Origin: Lachnospiraceae bacterium
GTDB lineage: Bacteria; Bacillota; Clostridia; Lachnospirales; Lachnospiraceae
Assembly (NCBI GenBank): GCA_910574965.1
Contig: CAJTDB010000011.1
Location: forward strand, 1 to 64,000
DNA length: 64,000 bases
Reading direction: 5' to 3'
In this document: positions 1 to 8,508 of the stretch, piece by piece
How positions within the stretch are numbered: position 1 is the first letter of the stretch
Layout of the letters: each line of letters starts with the position of its first letter
The notes under the pieces: generated by a model
Told to the model about the DNA's origin: nothing
What the model saw: only the letters and a program-made list of their open reading frames with translations
Databases searched by the model: none
Made by a program: the position numbers and the translations under genes

Positions 1-50
1 TATAATTTTTGTGTAAGTTAATGTGTTTGGTCATACATTAATTTTACACC

Positions 51-88
51 AACTGCCGGATTCTTTCGAGGTCCGGCAGTTATTTTTT
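51..88 (+). terminator. Rho-independent terminator of an upstream gene outside the window
   Basis: A perfect 10-bp inverted repeat (AACTGCCGGA / TCCGGCAGTT) is followed by ATTTTTTT on the plus strand. No gene is visible upstream in the window, so it probably ends a transcript entering from the left edge. Confidence 0.75.
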
Positions 89-96
89 TCATAGAA

Positions 97-138
97 AAGG
101 AGCTGCGCACTAATCACTTAGTGCGACAGCCCCTCCTT
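97..138 (-). terminator. Terminator downstream of spoVAD
   Basis: Read on the minus strand, a long stem (AAGGAG..CTG.CGCACTAA paired with TTAGTGCG..CAG..CTCCTT, loop about 4 nt) begins 3 nt after the spoVAD stop and is followed by TTTTCTAT. Confidence 0.7.
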
Positions 139-141
139 ATT

Positions 142-1173
142 TTATGAGCAGCGTTCCAGCACCACCCCATGGGCGATTCCCGGAATCGACTGTCCTTCGT
201 TAAAACTTACCTTGGACAAAAGCGCTCCTGTAGGCACCAGAAGCACCCGCTTCCATTCGCCCCCTGCAATCTTCGGCAGGATATATGCCGCCAGCGTAGC
301 CGCCGCACAGCCGCAGCCGGAACCGCCGGCGTGGGTATCCTGCGTACCTGGGTCATAGATCAGCATCCCGCAGTCCTCGTGAACCTTTCCAAGTTCGATT
401 CCCCGCTCCCGCATCAGATCTTTTAGAATCGTCTGTCCGATGCTTCCCAGGTCTCCGGTGATAATCCGGTCATAGTCTTCTGCTCTTCTGCCAAAATCCG
501 TCAGATGCTGATAGATGGTATCCGCTGCCGCCGGAGCCATAGCCGCTCCCATATGCATGGAATCTTTTACTCCATAATCTACCACCTTGCCTGTTGTGAT
601 TCCGCTGATACATACAGCTGCTCTTTTTGAAGCAGGAGCGTCGCCGGCGGCAAGGAGAAAGGCTCCGGAGCCTGTGACGGTCCAGGTAGTTGAAAGGGGA
701 CGCTGTCCGGCATATTCCAGGGGAAATCGAAACTCCTTTTCCGCGCTGGCAAAATGACTGGAAGTCACTGCCATCACGCAGTCCCCATAGCCCGCCTGAA
801 CGGCCATGGAAGCGAGGCTTAGGCTCTCCCCGCAGGTAGAACAGGCCCCATAAAGCCCAAAAAGCGGGATCTGCAGTTCCATCAGCCCATAAGAAGTCGC
901 AATTCCTTGAGCCAGCAGATCTCCGGCAAACAGGTAGCGAACCTGTTCCTCGTTCATGCCGCATTTTTCCATAGCCTTTCTGGCCGTCCGGAGCTGAAGT
1001 TCGCTCTCTGCCTCTTCCCACGTATCCTTCCCGAATTTTGGATCCGGCTCGATGCAGTCAAACAGATGACCAAGCGGTCCGTCTCCTTCCTTCTTTCCTA
1101 CAATCGATGCCGCTCCGATAATCCGCGGTGGCTGTTCAAAATGAAGGCTTGCACGCCCTTTTCTCTGATTCAT
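142..1173 (-). CDS. spoVAD: Stage V sporulation protein AD
   Basis: The 343-aa product matches SpoVAD, a thiolase-fold, dipicolinic-acid-binding part of the SpoVA channel that loads DPA into the forespore and releases it at germination. Recognisable parts are the PPRIIGAASIVGKKEGDGPLG start, the YGACSTCGESL segment and the glycine-rich HAGGSGCGC stretch near the end. I chose the ATG at 1173 because AGGAGG lies 6 nt upstream; an in-frame ATG at 1200 has no ribosome site. It is divergent from spoVAC, whereas the usual order is co-directional spoVAC-AD-AE. Confidence 0.93.
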   Translation of the reverse strand: MNQRKGRASLHFEQPPRIIGAASIVGKKEGDGPLGHLFDCIEPDPKFGKDTWEEAESELQLRTARKAMEKCGMNEEQVRYLFAGDLLAQGIATSYGLMELQIPLFGLYGACSTCGESLSLASMAVQAGYGDCVMAVTSSHFASAEKEFRFPLEYAGQRPLSTTWTVTGSGAFLLAAGDAPASKRAAVCISGITTGKVVDYGVKDSMHMGAAMAPAAADTIYQHLTDFGRRAEDYDRIITGDLGSIGQTILKDLMRERGIELGKVHEDCGMLIYDPGTQDTHAGGSGCGCAAATLAAYILPKIAGGEWKRVLLVPTGALLSKVSFNEGQSIPGIAHGVVLERCS

Positions 1174-1219
1174 AGCTTTCCTCCTGTAATGACTCCGCAT
1201 TTCATGATTTTTTTTAAAC

Positions 1220-1248
1220 TAGTTTTCCTGTCCCTTTCAAAAATATTC
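1220..1248 (-). promoter_or_regulatory. Possible forespore (sigma-F/G type) promoter of spoVAD
   Basis: On the minus strand GAATA and GGAAAACTA are separated by 15 nt. This resembles the sigma-F/G arrangement (GYATA, about 15 nt, GGNNANANTA). The match is partial and by eye, but forespore expression is expected for spoVA genes. Confidence 0.35.
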
Positions 1249-1362
1249 GTTTGTATCTGCGGTTCCAGTCCTTTACAGAAGACTTCCATCTTCTCTGTCG
1301 TATAGAAATAAATCCCCATGGAAAATATAATGAAAAAGATCAAGCAAAAGGAGTCGTCTTTT

Positions 1363-1824
1363 ATGAACGCAAATGAAGAACAAAAACAACAATATAACGA
1401 TTATGTCAAAAAAGTCACGCCGACGCACAATCTGCCCTGCGAGATGTTCAAAGCATTTGTCACCGGCGGTGTCATCTGCCTGATCGGGCAGTTAATCCGG
1501 AATATGGGCACACAGATGGGCATGGACCAGGATACGGCCGGCGCCTGGTGCTCCATCCTGCTGGTTTTCTTAAGCATCCTTCTGACCGGTCTGAACATCT
1601 ATCCCTCTATCGCCAAATGGGGCGGTGCCGGCGCGTTAGTCCCCATTACCGGCTTTGCCAACGGCGTAGCGGCTCCGGCCATCGAATACAAAAAGGAAGG
1701 CCAGGTTTTTGGTATCGGCAGCAAAATTTTCACCATCGCCGGGCCGGTAATCCTGTATGGAATCTTTACCAGCTGGGTGCTGGGGCTTCTCTACTGGGGC
1801 GGCAGGTGTTTTGGAATGTGGTAA
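1363..1824 (+). CDS. spoVAC: Stage V sporulation protein AC
   Basis: The 153-aa protein has the family's usual length. It carries several membrane segments and the conserved glycine-rich stretch around KWGGAGALVPITGFANG. SpoVAC is a membrane component of the DPA channel in the inner spore membrane and is considered mechanosensitive. The ATG at 1363 follows AAGGAG by 9 nt; in-frame upstream ATGs at 1318 and 1330 lack a ribosome site. It is transcribed away from spoVAD, so the pair shares a 190-bp divergent promoter region. Confidence 0.93.
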   Translation: MNANEEQKQQYNDYVKKVTPTHNLPCEMFKAFVTGGVICLIGQLIRNMGTQMGMDQDTAGAWCSILLVFLSILLTGLNIYPSIAKWGGAGALVPITGFANGVAAPAIEYKKEGQVFGIGSKIFTIAGPVILYGIFTSWVLGLLYWGGRCFGMW

Positions 1825-1853
1825 AATACCATCTGCAGGAGACTGCACAAGAT

Positions 1854-1891
1854 AACAATCTGACGGGAGGTATACCGCCCGTCAGATTGTT
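1854..1891. terminator. Hairpin between convergent spoVAC and MFS genes
   Basis: A 14-bp inverted repeat (AACAATCTGACGGG / CCCGTCAGATTGTT) lies between the convergent genes and overlaps the last codons of the MFS gene. The U-tracts on either side are weak, so it may work as a bidirectional terminator. Confidence 0.55.
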
Positions 1892-3060
1892 GTCTTCCTG
1901 CACAAAAGGATTCCCACAAGCAGCAGCACCGGAAAAATAATACCTGCCAAAATCCCCATCTTCAGATTATCTCCGAACGCTCCCGATACGATTCCAGCCA
2001 GCGTAGGGCCTCCCGAACAGCCTATATCTCCGCCCAAAGCCAGTAACGCAAACATAGCTGTTCCGCCTTTTGGCAAAGCTGCTGACGCCTTGCTGAACGT
2101 TCCCGGCCACATAATTCCAACTGACAGCCCGCAGACAGCGCAGGCAATCAGGCTAAGCTGCGGAACAGGAAACAGAGAAATTCCCAAATACGTCAAAATA
2201 CATAGAACACTGCTATAAACCATAAAGCGTTCCAAATGAATACGATCACCATACTTTCCATAAAACAGTCTTGACGTCCCCATCAAAACTGCAAACGCCA
2301 TCGGCCCGGCCAAATCACCTGCTGCCTTGGAAATTCCAAGCCCTTTTTCTGCAAAAGCAGAGGCCCATTGACTGACTGCCTGCTCACTTGCTCCTGCACA
2401 AACCATCATTACAAGCAAAATCCAAAATACTTTCATCCGAAATAATTCTTTTAATTCCAATCCGGACTCACCGTCTTCCATTAACGGTGCAATGGGAACT
2501 TTGGCAAAGGCAAACGCATTCATAATGGGAATCATGGCCCAGATGACCGCTAAAATTTTCCAGTTTTCTATACCGGCTGCATAAAAAAACAAGGTTGAAA
2601 TGAGGACAACACCAGCATGTCCCCAACAGTAAAAAGAGTGAAGCATACTCATTGCCTTTTCCTTATGATCAGAGGGGCACGCCTCCACAACCGGACTGAC
2701 GAGCACTTCCAAAAGCCCACCGCCAATGGCATAAATCATTACAGCAATCAAAATCCCGATAAAAGGCGCCGGCAAAACTTCCGGCAAAACTATAAGCAAA
2801 ATCAATCCTGCTGCGGATAAACCATGGGCTGCTATCATTGATGCACGATATCCAATTTTATCAACAAATCCAACGGAAAGAAGATCGACCAATAACTGTA
2901 TTCCAAAATTAAAAGTCACCAGCAGCGTAATCTGAGAAAGCGGAATATAATAGCTTCTCTGAAAAAACAAAAACAGCAGCGGTGTAAAATTGTTGACGAT
3001 CGCCTGTACGATATATCCTACGAAACAGGCCGTGATTGTTTTGTTATATTGATTTTTCAT
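1882..3060 (-). CDS. Major facilitator superfamily transporter
   Basis: A 392-aa integral membrane protein with about 12 hydrophobic segments and the 6+6 layout of MFS permeases, with a cytoplasmic loop near residues 195-210. The start has AGGAGG 6 nt upstream. It is divergent from an AraC-type regulator whose promoter overlaps this gene's -35 region, so that regulator probably controls it. AraC proteins of this cupin type often sense sugars, so a sugar or sugar-derivative substrate is likely, but the sequence does not identify it. Confidence 0.85.
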   Translation of the reverse strand: MKNQYNKTITACFVGYIVQAIVNNFTPLLFLFFQRSYYIPLSQITLLVTFNFGIQLLVDLLSVGFVDKIGYRASMIAAHGLSAAGLILLIVLPEVLPAPFIGILIAVMIYAIGGGLLEVLVSPVVEACPSDHKEKAMSMLHSFYCWGHAGVVLISTLFFYAAGIENWKILAVIWAMIPIMNAFAFAKVPIAPLMEDGESGLELKELFRMKVFWILLVMMVCAGASEQAVSQWASAFAEKGLGISKAAGDLAGPMAFAVLMGTSRLFYGKYGDRIHLERFMVYSSVLCILTYLGISLFPVPQLSLIACAVCGLSVGIMWPGTFSKASAALPKGGTAMFALLALGGDIGCSGGPTLAGIVSGAFGDNLKMGILAGIIFPVLLLVGILLCRKTTI

Positions 3061-3084
3061 TTTTATCTCCTCCTAGCAGATGAA

Positions 3085-3113
3085 ATTATATCGTATAAAT
3101 CAAAGCAAGTCAT
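3085..3113 (-). promoter_or_regulatory. Sigma-A promoter of the MFS gene
   Basis: On the minus strand ATGACT, a 17-nt spacer and a perfect TATAAT lie 24 nt upstream of the MFS start. The -35 box touches the -35 box of the opposing AraC promoter at 3113. Confidence 0.6.
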
Positions 3114-3142
3114 TGCATAAAATCACATATTTATGGTACAAT
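3113..3142 (+). promoter_or_regulatory. Sigma-A promoter of the AraC-type regulator
   Basis: TTGCAT, an 18-nt spacer and TACAAT lie 45 nt upstream of the regulator start. The -35 element abuts that of the divergent MFS promoter, an arrangement that lets one bound regulator affect both. Confidence 0.6.
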
Positions 3143-3187
3143 ATCACACACTCCAGTTTCATTTTATGATATGAGAGGAGACGCTCT

Positions 3188-4084
3188 ATGGACAGTTATA
3201 AGATTACTACCGATGAAACGCTGCGGGAAACCATCCGGCATGGCAGCAGCAGTTATCCTTTTGCATACTACCCTGAAAATATCTGGCAGTTTGACTTTCA
3301 CCGCATTGACTGGCACTGGCATCATGAATTAGAATTCCTGATTGTTGCAGAAGGCACTGCATCCTGCCTTGTAGGAACAAACAAAATAGAGCTGCCCAAA
3401 GGCTATGGCATATTTATCAATAGTGGTATTCTGCACCGTTTTGAAGCTCAGTGCAGCACATTCGTCCCGAATATTGTTTTTTCACCAACCCTGCTGGCAC
3501 CTGAAAAAAGTCTTATTTATGAAAAATATATCAGCCCCGTTATTAGTTCATCCGTTCCATTTCAGATTTTTACTCCAAGTACCACATGGGAGAATCATAC
3601 GCTGCAGCTCTTATCACAAATTTTTACCCTTCAGGAAACAGAGCCGGAGAACGAATTATGTACCATACAGCTTCTTTTTCAGATCTGGGACATTTTATTT
3701 AAAAATATAAACTTAACTTCCAATTCTGATGATTTTCACCGCTTAACGCATAAACAGGCAAGACTGCAAACGATGATGCAGTACATCTATGACCACTACA
3801 TGGAAGACATTACCCTTGAGATGATTGCAGCGTCTGCATCGATCAGCAAAAGCGGGGCTTTACATATTTTTCAGTCGGGTATTCATATTTCCCCGGTGGC
3901 ATATCTCATCCAGTACCGGCTGGCGCAGGCTGCCGAACTGCTCTATGCCACTCAAAAATCCGTTTCTTCCATTGCAGAAGAAACCGGATTTACAAGTTCC
4001 GGATATTTCTGCCGAAAATTCAGACAGCATTATCATATGAGTCCGAATGCATATAGGAAAAAAAGAACAGAATCCTCTTCTTAG
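3188..4084 (+). CDS. AraC-family transcriptional regulator with N-terminal cupin
   Basis: A 298-aa protein. Residues about 30-110 form a cupin-like sensor (WHWHHELEFLIV, then GYGIFINSG). Residues about 195-295 carry the two AraC helix-turn-helix motifs, including the signature SSIAEETGFTSSGYFCRKFR. A strong ribosome site (GAGAGGAG) precedes the ATG. Its divergent position next to the MFS gene suggests local control of that transporter in response to a small ligand, perhaps a sugar. The ligand is not evident. Confidence 0.9.
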   Translation: MDSYKITTDETLRETIRHGSSSYPFAYYPENIWQFDFHRIDWHWHHELEFLIVAEGTASCLVGTNKIELPKGYGIFINSGILHRFEAQCSTFVPNIVFSPTLLAPEKSLIYEKYISPVISSSVPFQIFTPSTTWENHTLQLLSQIFTLQETEPENELCTIQLLFQIWDILFKNINLTSNSDDFHRLTHKQARLQTMMQYIYDHYMEDITLEMIAASASISKSGALHIFQSGIHISPVAYLIQYRLAQAAELLYATQKSVSSIAEETGFTSSGYFCRKFRQHYHMSPNAYRKKRTESSS

Positions 4085-4116
4085 CTTTTCTGCAAATCCG
4101 GCTGGAAAACTCACTA

Positions 4117-4145
4117 TTTCCACACTCTTGGATTTGTAGTATACT
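4117..4145 (+). promoter_or_regulatory. Possible promoter of the LRR gene
   Basis: TTTCCA, a 17-nt spacer and TATACT lie just after the AraC gene and about 110 nt before the LRR start. The -35 match is 4 of 6. Confidence 0.35.
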
Positions 4146-4256
4146 AAAGGAAAATGTTCATTTCAAAAAAGCCTGCGAGGATAAATCCCCTAGTTTTCGA
4201 CTTATTCAACCGGGCAGAATTAATAACCTGTACAATACATAAAGGATGTGTATCTC

Positions 4257-6203
4257 ATGAAAATAACAAATTTATCCTGCCCTTCCTGCGGCGGAAAGCT
4301 TGCCCCTTTAGAGGGCAATCCCCAGATTATGGTATGTGAATACTGCGGCAGCCAGTTTGTGATTGAAAATGACATACCGGTCAACTACCATATCCATCCG
4401 TATCCTGCCGGCCATACGCCGACACTTCGGGAAAACCCGTCTTCCGGCAGTTCTGCAACCGTCTGGCTGATCGCGGGCCTCTGCCTGTCAGCCGTATTTG
4501 TCATCGGTATGGCAGCCCTTGGAAGCGGAAGAAAGAACACCAGTTCTTTTCAATCCTATCCTTCGCCGGTCTATGAAGAGCCTTCTATAGACGAACCTTT
4601 GCCGGAATCCGCAGACAGCCCTCTGTTCTTGGCCTTTGTGGAAGCGGTCTTTGAAAAAGATGCCGGACTGGTCACGGAAGAAGATCTTGCCCGCATTCGA
4701 TACCTGAATGTCACGGAAGGTTCCGAAGTCTCTCTTGTGGCTTACAGCTTTGAAAGCCCTTACGAAGATCCCGCCTTCCAGCCGGTCACGCTCTGGCTGG
4801 ATCCTCTGGACTGGGACAGCCGGAATCTGGAACGTTTTTCCGGACTGGAAAAACTCAATGTGAAAGAGGAACAGGTATCAAATATTTCCTTTGAGGCATT
4901 TCCTGAACTAAAAGGGCTGGTCTGCAAAGGACTGACACCGGAGGATGTCGCACTGCTTTTGCCCGCACCGGAAGATCTTCTGGAACTCTCCCTCACAAGC
5001 CCCGGCAGCCTGGATGGCCTTTCCTCCTTCGAACATCTGGAAATGCTCTCTGTTGAACGCATAGAAGCACCGGATCTGAAGCAGTTGGTCCCCCTGACAA
5101 ACCTGCGCTCTTTGTCCATCGACGAAGATGTGGACGATCCTTCTCCTTTTGATGAAGATGTCACTCCTGTCCTGACGGATTATACTGCGCTCTCTGTGCT
5201 GACCGAACTGGAGCATCTGGAAATCACTTCCTCTGCCCTGAGAGATTTCGGCTTCCTAAAATCGCTTGCGAACCTTACCAGCCTGTCTCTCTCCGACTCA
5301 GATGCCATCAGTCTGGAACCTTTACAGGAGCTTACAGGACTCACCGCCCTTCAGCTAAGCGACAATCACACGCTTTTGGACTACAGCCCTTTAGAGTCCC
5401 TTACAAACCTGCACACTTTAACCATTGACAAGAGCACTTCCCAGCCGGACCCTGATCTTTCAAAGCTGCCTCTTCTGGAAGATTTGAATATGAGCGGTTT
5501 TATGTCTGTCTCTTTCTTAGGACGCATGGGCGGGCTGAAGCACTTAGTCCTTCATGGCTGCAACATCGACGAGATCCAGGCTCTTTCCGGTCTGAAAAGC
5601 CTGGAAAGCCTGACCTGCTTTGCTGTCTGGACCTACGCCGTCCCCCTTCGCAGTGCATCCTTTATTGATGGAATGACCAGCTTAAAATCGATTGATTTCA
5701 GCGGCAGCAGCGAATACACAGGCTTTGGAGGATTTCAGTATTATATGGAATTTCTGGGCGATATTTCCAACGTCTTTAACCATCCGGGACTGGAACGTCT
5801 GATTCTGAACAACTGTACCTTTGAACTGAATCCGAACCGGCTGCAGGAAAACCCTTCCTTGAAATATATAGAAATGAAAGAAGTCAGCCTGAAGGAAAAT
5901 TTCTATGTGGAGTCTTACAGCGGCATGACCGACATCTGGTATGATGATGTATCACTGGACGAACGGATTGACTTCCTGACCCGGTACCCGAACCTGGAAG
6001 AACTTTATCTGGACGGAAACCAGCTAACAGATCTTTCCTTTGCTTCCTCTTTGGTCCATTTGACCCGTCTGAGTCTTCGGGACAATTATATTACAGACCT
6101 GTCACCGCTTCAGAATGCAGAAAATTTGTGTTTCCTGGACATCCGCGCCAACCCTGTCAGCGGTACCATCGAGGCTGAGAAAAACATACAGATATTACGA
6201 TAA
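4257..6203 (+). CDS. Zinc-ribbon, single-pass membrane, leucine-rich-repeat protein
   Basis: A 648-aa protein in three parts. A zinc ribbon sits at residues about 7-33 (CPSCGGK and CEYCGS). A hydrophobic span follows at about 65-87 (TVWLIAGLCLSAVFVIGMAAL). A long C-terminal region of leucine-rich repeats of about 22 residues is typified by LTNLRSLSIDE and LTGLTALQLSDN. The ribbon would be cytoplasmic and the LRR domain outside, suggesting a surface or sensory binding protein. The ATG at 4257 follows AAAGGA at good spacing; GTG at 4248 is an in-frame alternative. No specific partner is recognisable. Confidence 0.8.
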   Translation: MKITNLSCPSCGGKLAPLEGNPQIMVCEYCGSQFVIENDIPVNYHIHPYPAGHTPTLRENPSSGSSATVWLIAGLCLSAVFVIGMAALGSGRKNTSSFQSYPSPVYEEPSIDEPLPESADSPLFLAFVEAVFEKDAGLVTEEDLARIRYLNVTEGSEVSLVAYSFESPYEDPAFQPVTLWLDPLDWDSRNLERFSGLEKLNVKEEQVSNISFEAFPELKGLVCKGLTPEDVALLLPAPEDLLELSLTSPGSLDGLSSFEHLEMLSVERIEAPDLKQLVPLTNLRSLSIDEDVDDPSPFDEDVTPVLTDYTALSVLTELEHLEITSSALRDFGFLKSLANLTSLSLSDSDAISLEPLQELTGLTALQLSDNHTLLDYSPLESLTNLHTLTIDKSTSQPDPDLSKLPLLEDLNMSGFMSVSFLGRMGGLKHLVLHGCNIDEIQALSGLKSLESLTCFAVWTYAVPLRSASFIDGMTSLKSIDFSGSSEYTGFGGFQYYMEFLGDISNVFNHPGLERLILNNCTFELNPNRLQENPSLKYIEMKEVSLKENFYVESYSGMTDIWYDDVSLDERIDFLTRYPNLEELYLDGNQLTDLSFASSLVHLTRLSLRDNYITDLSPLQNAENLCFLDIRANPVSGTIEAEKNIQILR

Positions 6204-6299
6204 ATACAAATTGCATTTTTATATTATTGACCGCTGCCTGCCGCAGCAGGCGTCCGGTCAGCAGCAGCAGGAAACACACTCCGGCTTTTCAAAAACCAT

Positions 6300-6327
6300 T
6301 TACAAGCAAATCTATTAATACTATAAT
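6300..6327 (+). promoter_or_regulatory. Sigma-A promoter of the FtsA-like gene
   Basis: TTACAA, a 16-nt spacer and a perfect TATAAT lie 66 nt upstream of the next start. The rest of the 6204-6393 gap holds a GC-rich imperfect hairpin near 6229-6258 without a U-tract, and nothing else I can support. Confidence 0.6.
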
Positions 6328-6393
6328 AAAAGCAGAATGACAACAGGTTCCCGGATCTGATCTTTGGACCTTTGGACAATACAGGAGGACGCT

Positions 6394-8478
6394 ATGGCAA
6401 GAACACAGGCCAGAAAAACGAAGGTACAGGCCAAAAAAGTCAGTATACAGACCAATCGAGTCAAAATCCAGGATAACAATATGATTTTCGCCCTGGATAT
6501 CGGAACGAGAAGCATCATCGGCATGGTGGGCATTGTGGAGGAAAACCGTGTGCACATCGCCGCTATCGAGCGGGAAGAACATGCAGAACGCGCCATGATC
6601 GACGGACAGATTGAAAATATTGAAAAAGTTTCTGCTCTGGCGGACAAAGTAAAAAAACGCCTGGAGGCAAAAGTCCGGACCAAACTCACCAGAGTCTGTG
6701 TGGCCGCCGCAGGCCGGGCCCTTCGAACCAGAAGAGCAGACTTTGAACTGAATCTGCCCGGCACTCAGCTCATTGATGACGAGATCATCAGCCGTCTCGA
6801 AGCCGGTGCAATCGGCAAGGCCGAAGAAGCTTTTGATGCAGAAAACGAAGCGCTGAATGATACCAGGCGTTTTTATCTGGTAGGCTACACTGTCTGCCAA
6901 TATTACCTGGACCAGTATACGATGTCCAATTTAAAGGACCACCGGGGGCAGCATGTCAAAGTGGATCTGATCGCCACCTTCCTTCCAAGTGAAGTAGTGG
7001 AAAGTCTCTATACGACTATGAACAAGATCGGTCTGGAAGTAGCCAGCATCACTCTGGAGCCCATTGCTGCCATTAACGCTGCTATTCCTGAAAATCTGCG
7101 TCTTTTAAATCTTGCCCTGGTAGATATCGGTGCCGGAACCTCCGATATCGCCGCATGTACCGGCGGGAGCATTACCGGCTATACGATGGCCACTGTCGCC
7201 GGCGATGAGATTACCGAGACGATCATGAAGGAATATCTCGTGGATTTTGGAACTGCGGAGCGAATCAAGGCCCAGATCCAGCAGGAAGATCCGATCGTTT
7301 TCACCAATATCCTCGGTTTTGAACAGAAAATCCCTCAGGAAGAGCTTTTGAACAGCATCCGCGGCACTGCCAAACTTCTCTGCAAAGAGATCACGGATAA
7401 GATCCTGGAAGTCAACGGCGGCCCGCCCTCTGCTCTGTTTCTGGCCGGCGGCGGCAGTAAACTGACGGGGCTGAAAGATGAGCTTACCAGGGCCCTTGGA
7501 ATGGAGGATACCCGCGTGGCTGTGGCTGGCAATTATTTCCAGTCCAACGCATGGTCCAACGAATATGATCTGAACAATCCGGAATATGCCACGCCTCTTG
7601 GCATCGTCATTTCCTCCGGGTTAAATATGATTAATGACAGTTTCCGCGTCATGCTGAACGGACGCCCAGCCAAGCTGTTCCGAACCGGAAGCTTTACCGC
7701 TTTGAATCTTCTGATGATGAACGGCTACAATTTCCGCGATATTATTGGGCGTTCCGGTGCCAATCTGACCGTGACCGTCAACGGACGCCGGAAAGTTTTC
7801 TACGGCACGGCTACCCAGCCGGCTTCCCTTCTTATCAACCAGCAGGAAGGAAAGCTTTCCGAAGTGATTCACGCAGGCGACACCATCGACTTTGTTCCCG
7901 CCGTCCAGGGAATCCCTGCAAAGCCCTGCCTGGGCGATATCGAAGGAGCACTTACCTGTACAGACATTACGCTGAACGGCACTCATGCATCTTTAAAAAC
8001 TTTCCTGAAAAACGGTGATTCCATTATGATGGATCCGCCCATACCGGAAGACATTCCCAGACAGGAGCTTCCTTCAGAACATACAGATGACCAAAATAAT
8101 ACCGAAGATCTTTTGCCGGAACCTTCCTCTCTTTCCGAAGAACCGGAACCGCAGGGACCAGAAGATATGGAAAATCAGGCAGATGAGCCGGATCTTTCGG
8201 TGCCGCCTGTTTTAGAAAACCAGGAGGCCGATGTACCCGCACCTGCGCCAAAGCCGATACCAGAATTTGTCTTCCATCTGAACGATACCACCCTTCGCCT
8301 GCCCCGCAAGCCGGACGGAAGTCCTTATTATTTAATGGACATGATCGAATACTCCGGTATTGATCTCAAACAGCCCAAAGGAAGAGTCAAGCTTACTGTA
8401 AACGGGCGCGTGGGTATGTTCCAGCAGGCACTGTCAGAAGGTGATGTGATCTTTATTGAAGAAGAACCTTACAGCTAA
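6394..8478 (+). CDS. FtsA/PilM-like actin-fold cell division ATPase with C-terminal extension
   Basis: A 694-aa protein. The actin-like ATPase fold occupies residues about 30-400: ALDIGTRSIIGMVG is phosphate loop 1, LALVDIGAGTSDIA phosphate loop 2, and LFLAGGGSKLTGL the adenosine motif. Two short beta-grasp-like segments sharing the pattern VNGR...GD.I.F lie at about 450-510 and at the very C-terminus, separated by an acidic Pro/Glu-rich linker (about 540-620). FtsA normally tethers FtsZ to the membrane, but this protein is far longer and has no obvious terminal amphipathic helix, so it is a variant family. ATG at 6394 follows AGGAGG. Confidence 0.8.
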   Translation: MARTQARKTKVQAKKVSIQTNRVKIQDNNMIFALDIGTRSIIGMVGIVEENRVHIAAIEREEHAERAMIDGQIENIEKVSALADKVKKRLEAKVRTKLTRVCVAAAGRALRTRRADFELNLPGTQLIDDEIISRLEAGAIGKAEEAFDAENEALNDTRRFYLVGYTVCQYYLDQYTMSNLKDHRGQHVKVDLIATFLPSEVVESLYTTMNKIGLEVASITLEPIAAINAAIPENLRLLNLALVDIGAGTSDIAACTGGSITGYTMATVAGDEITETIMKEYLVDFGTAERIKAQIQQEDPIVFTNILGFEQKIPQEELLNSIRGTAKLLCKEITDKILEVNGGPPSALFLAGGGSKLTGLKDELTRALGMEDTRVAVAGNYFQSNAWSNEYDLNNPEYATPLGIVISSGLNMINDSFRVMLNGRPAKLFRTGSFTALNLLMMNGYNFRDIIGRSGANLTVTVNGRRKVFYGTATQPASLLINQQEGKLSEVIHAGDTIDFVPAVQGIPAKPCLGDIEGALTCTDITLNGTHASLKTFLKNGDSIMMDPPIPEDIPRQELPSEHTDDQNNTEDLLPEPSSLSEEPEPQGPEDMENQADEPDLSVPPVLENQEADVPAPAPKPIPEFVFHLNDTTLRLPRKPDGSPYYLMDMIEYSGIDLKQPKGRVKLTVNGRVGMFQQALSEGDVIFIEEEPYS

Positions 8479-8508
8479 CCAGACATCCCGAAGAAAGGAG
8501 GACGTTTT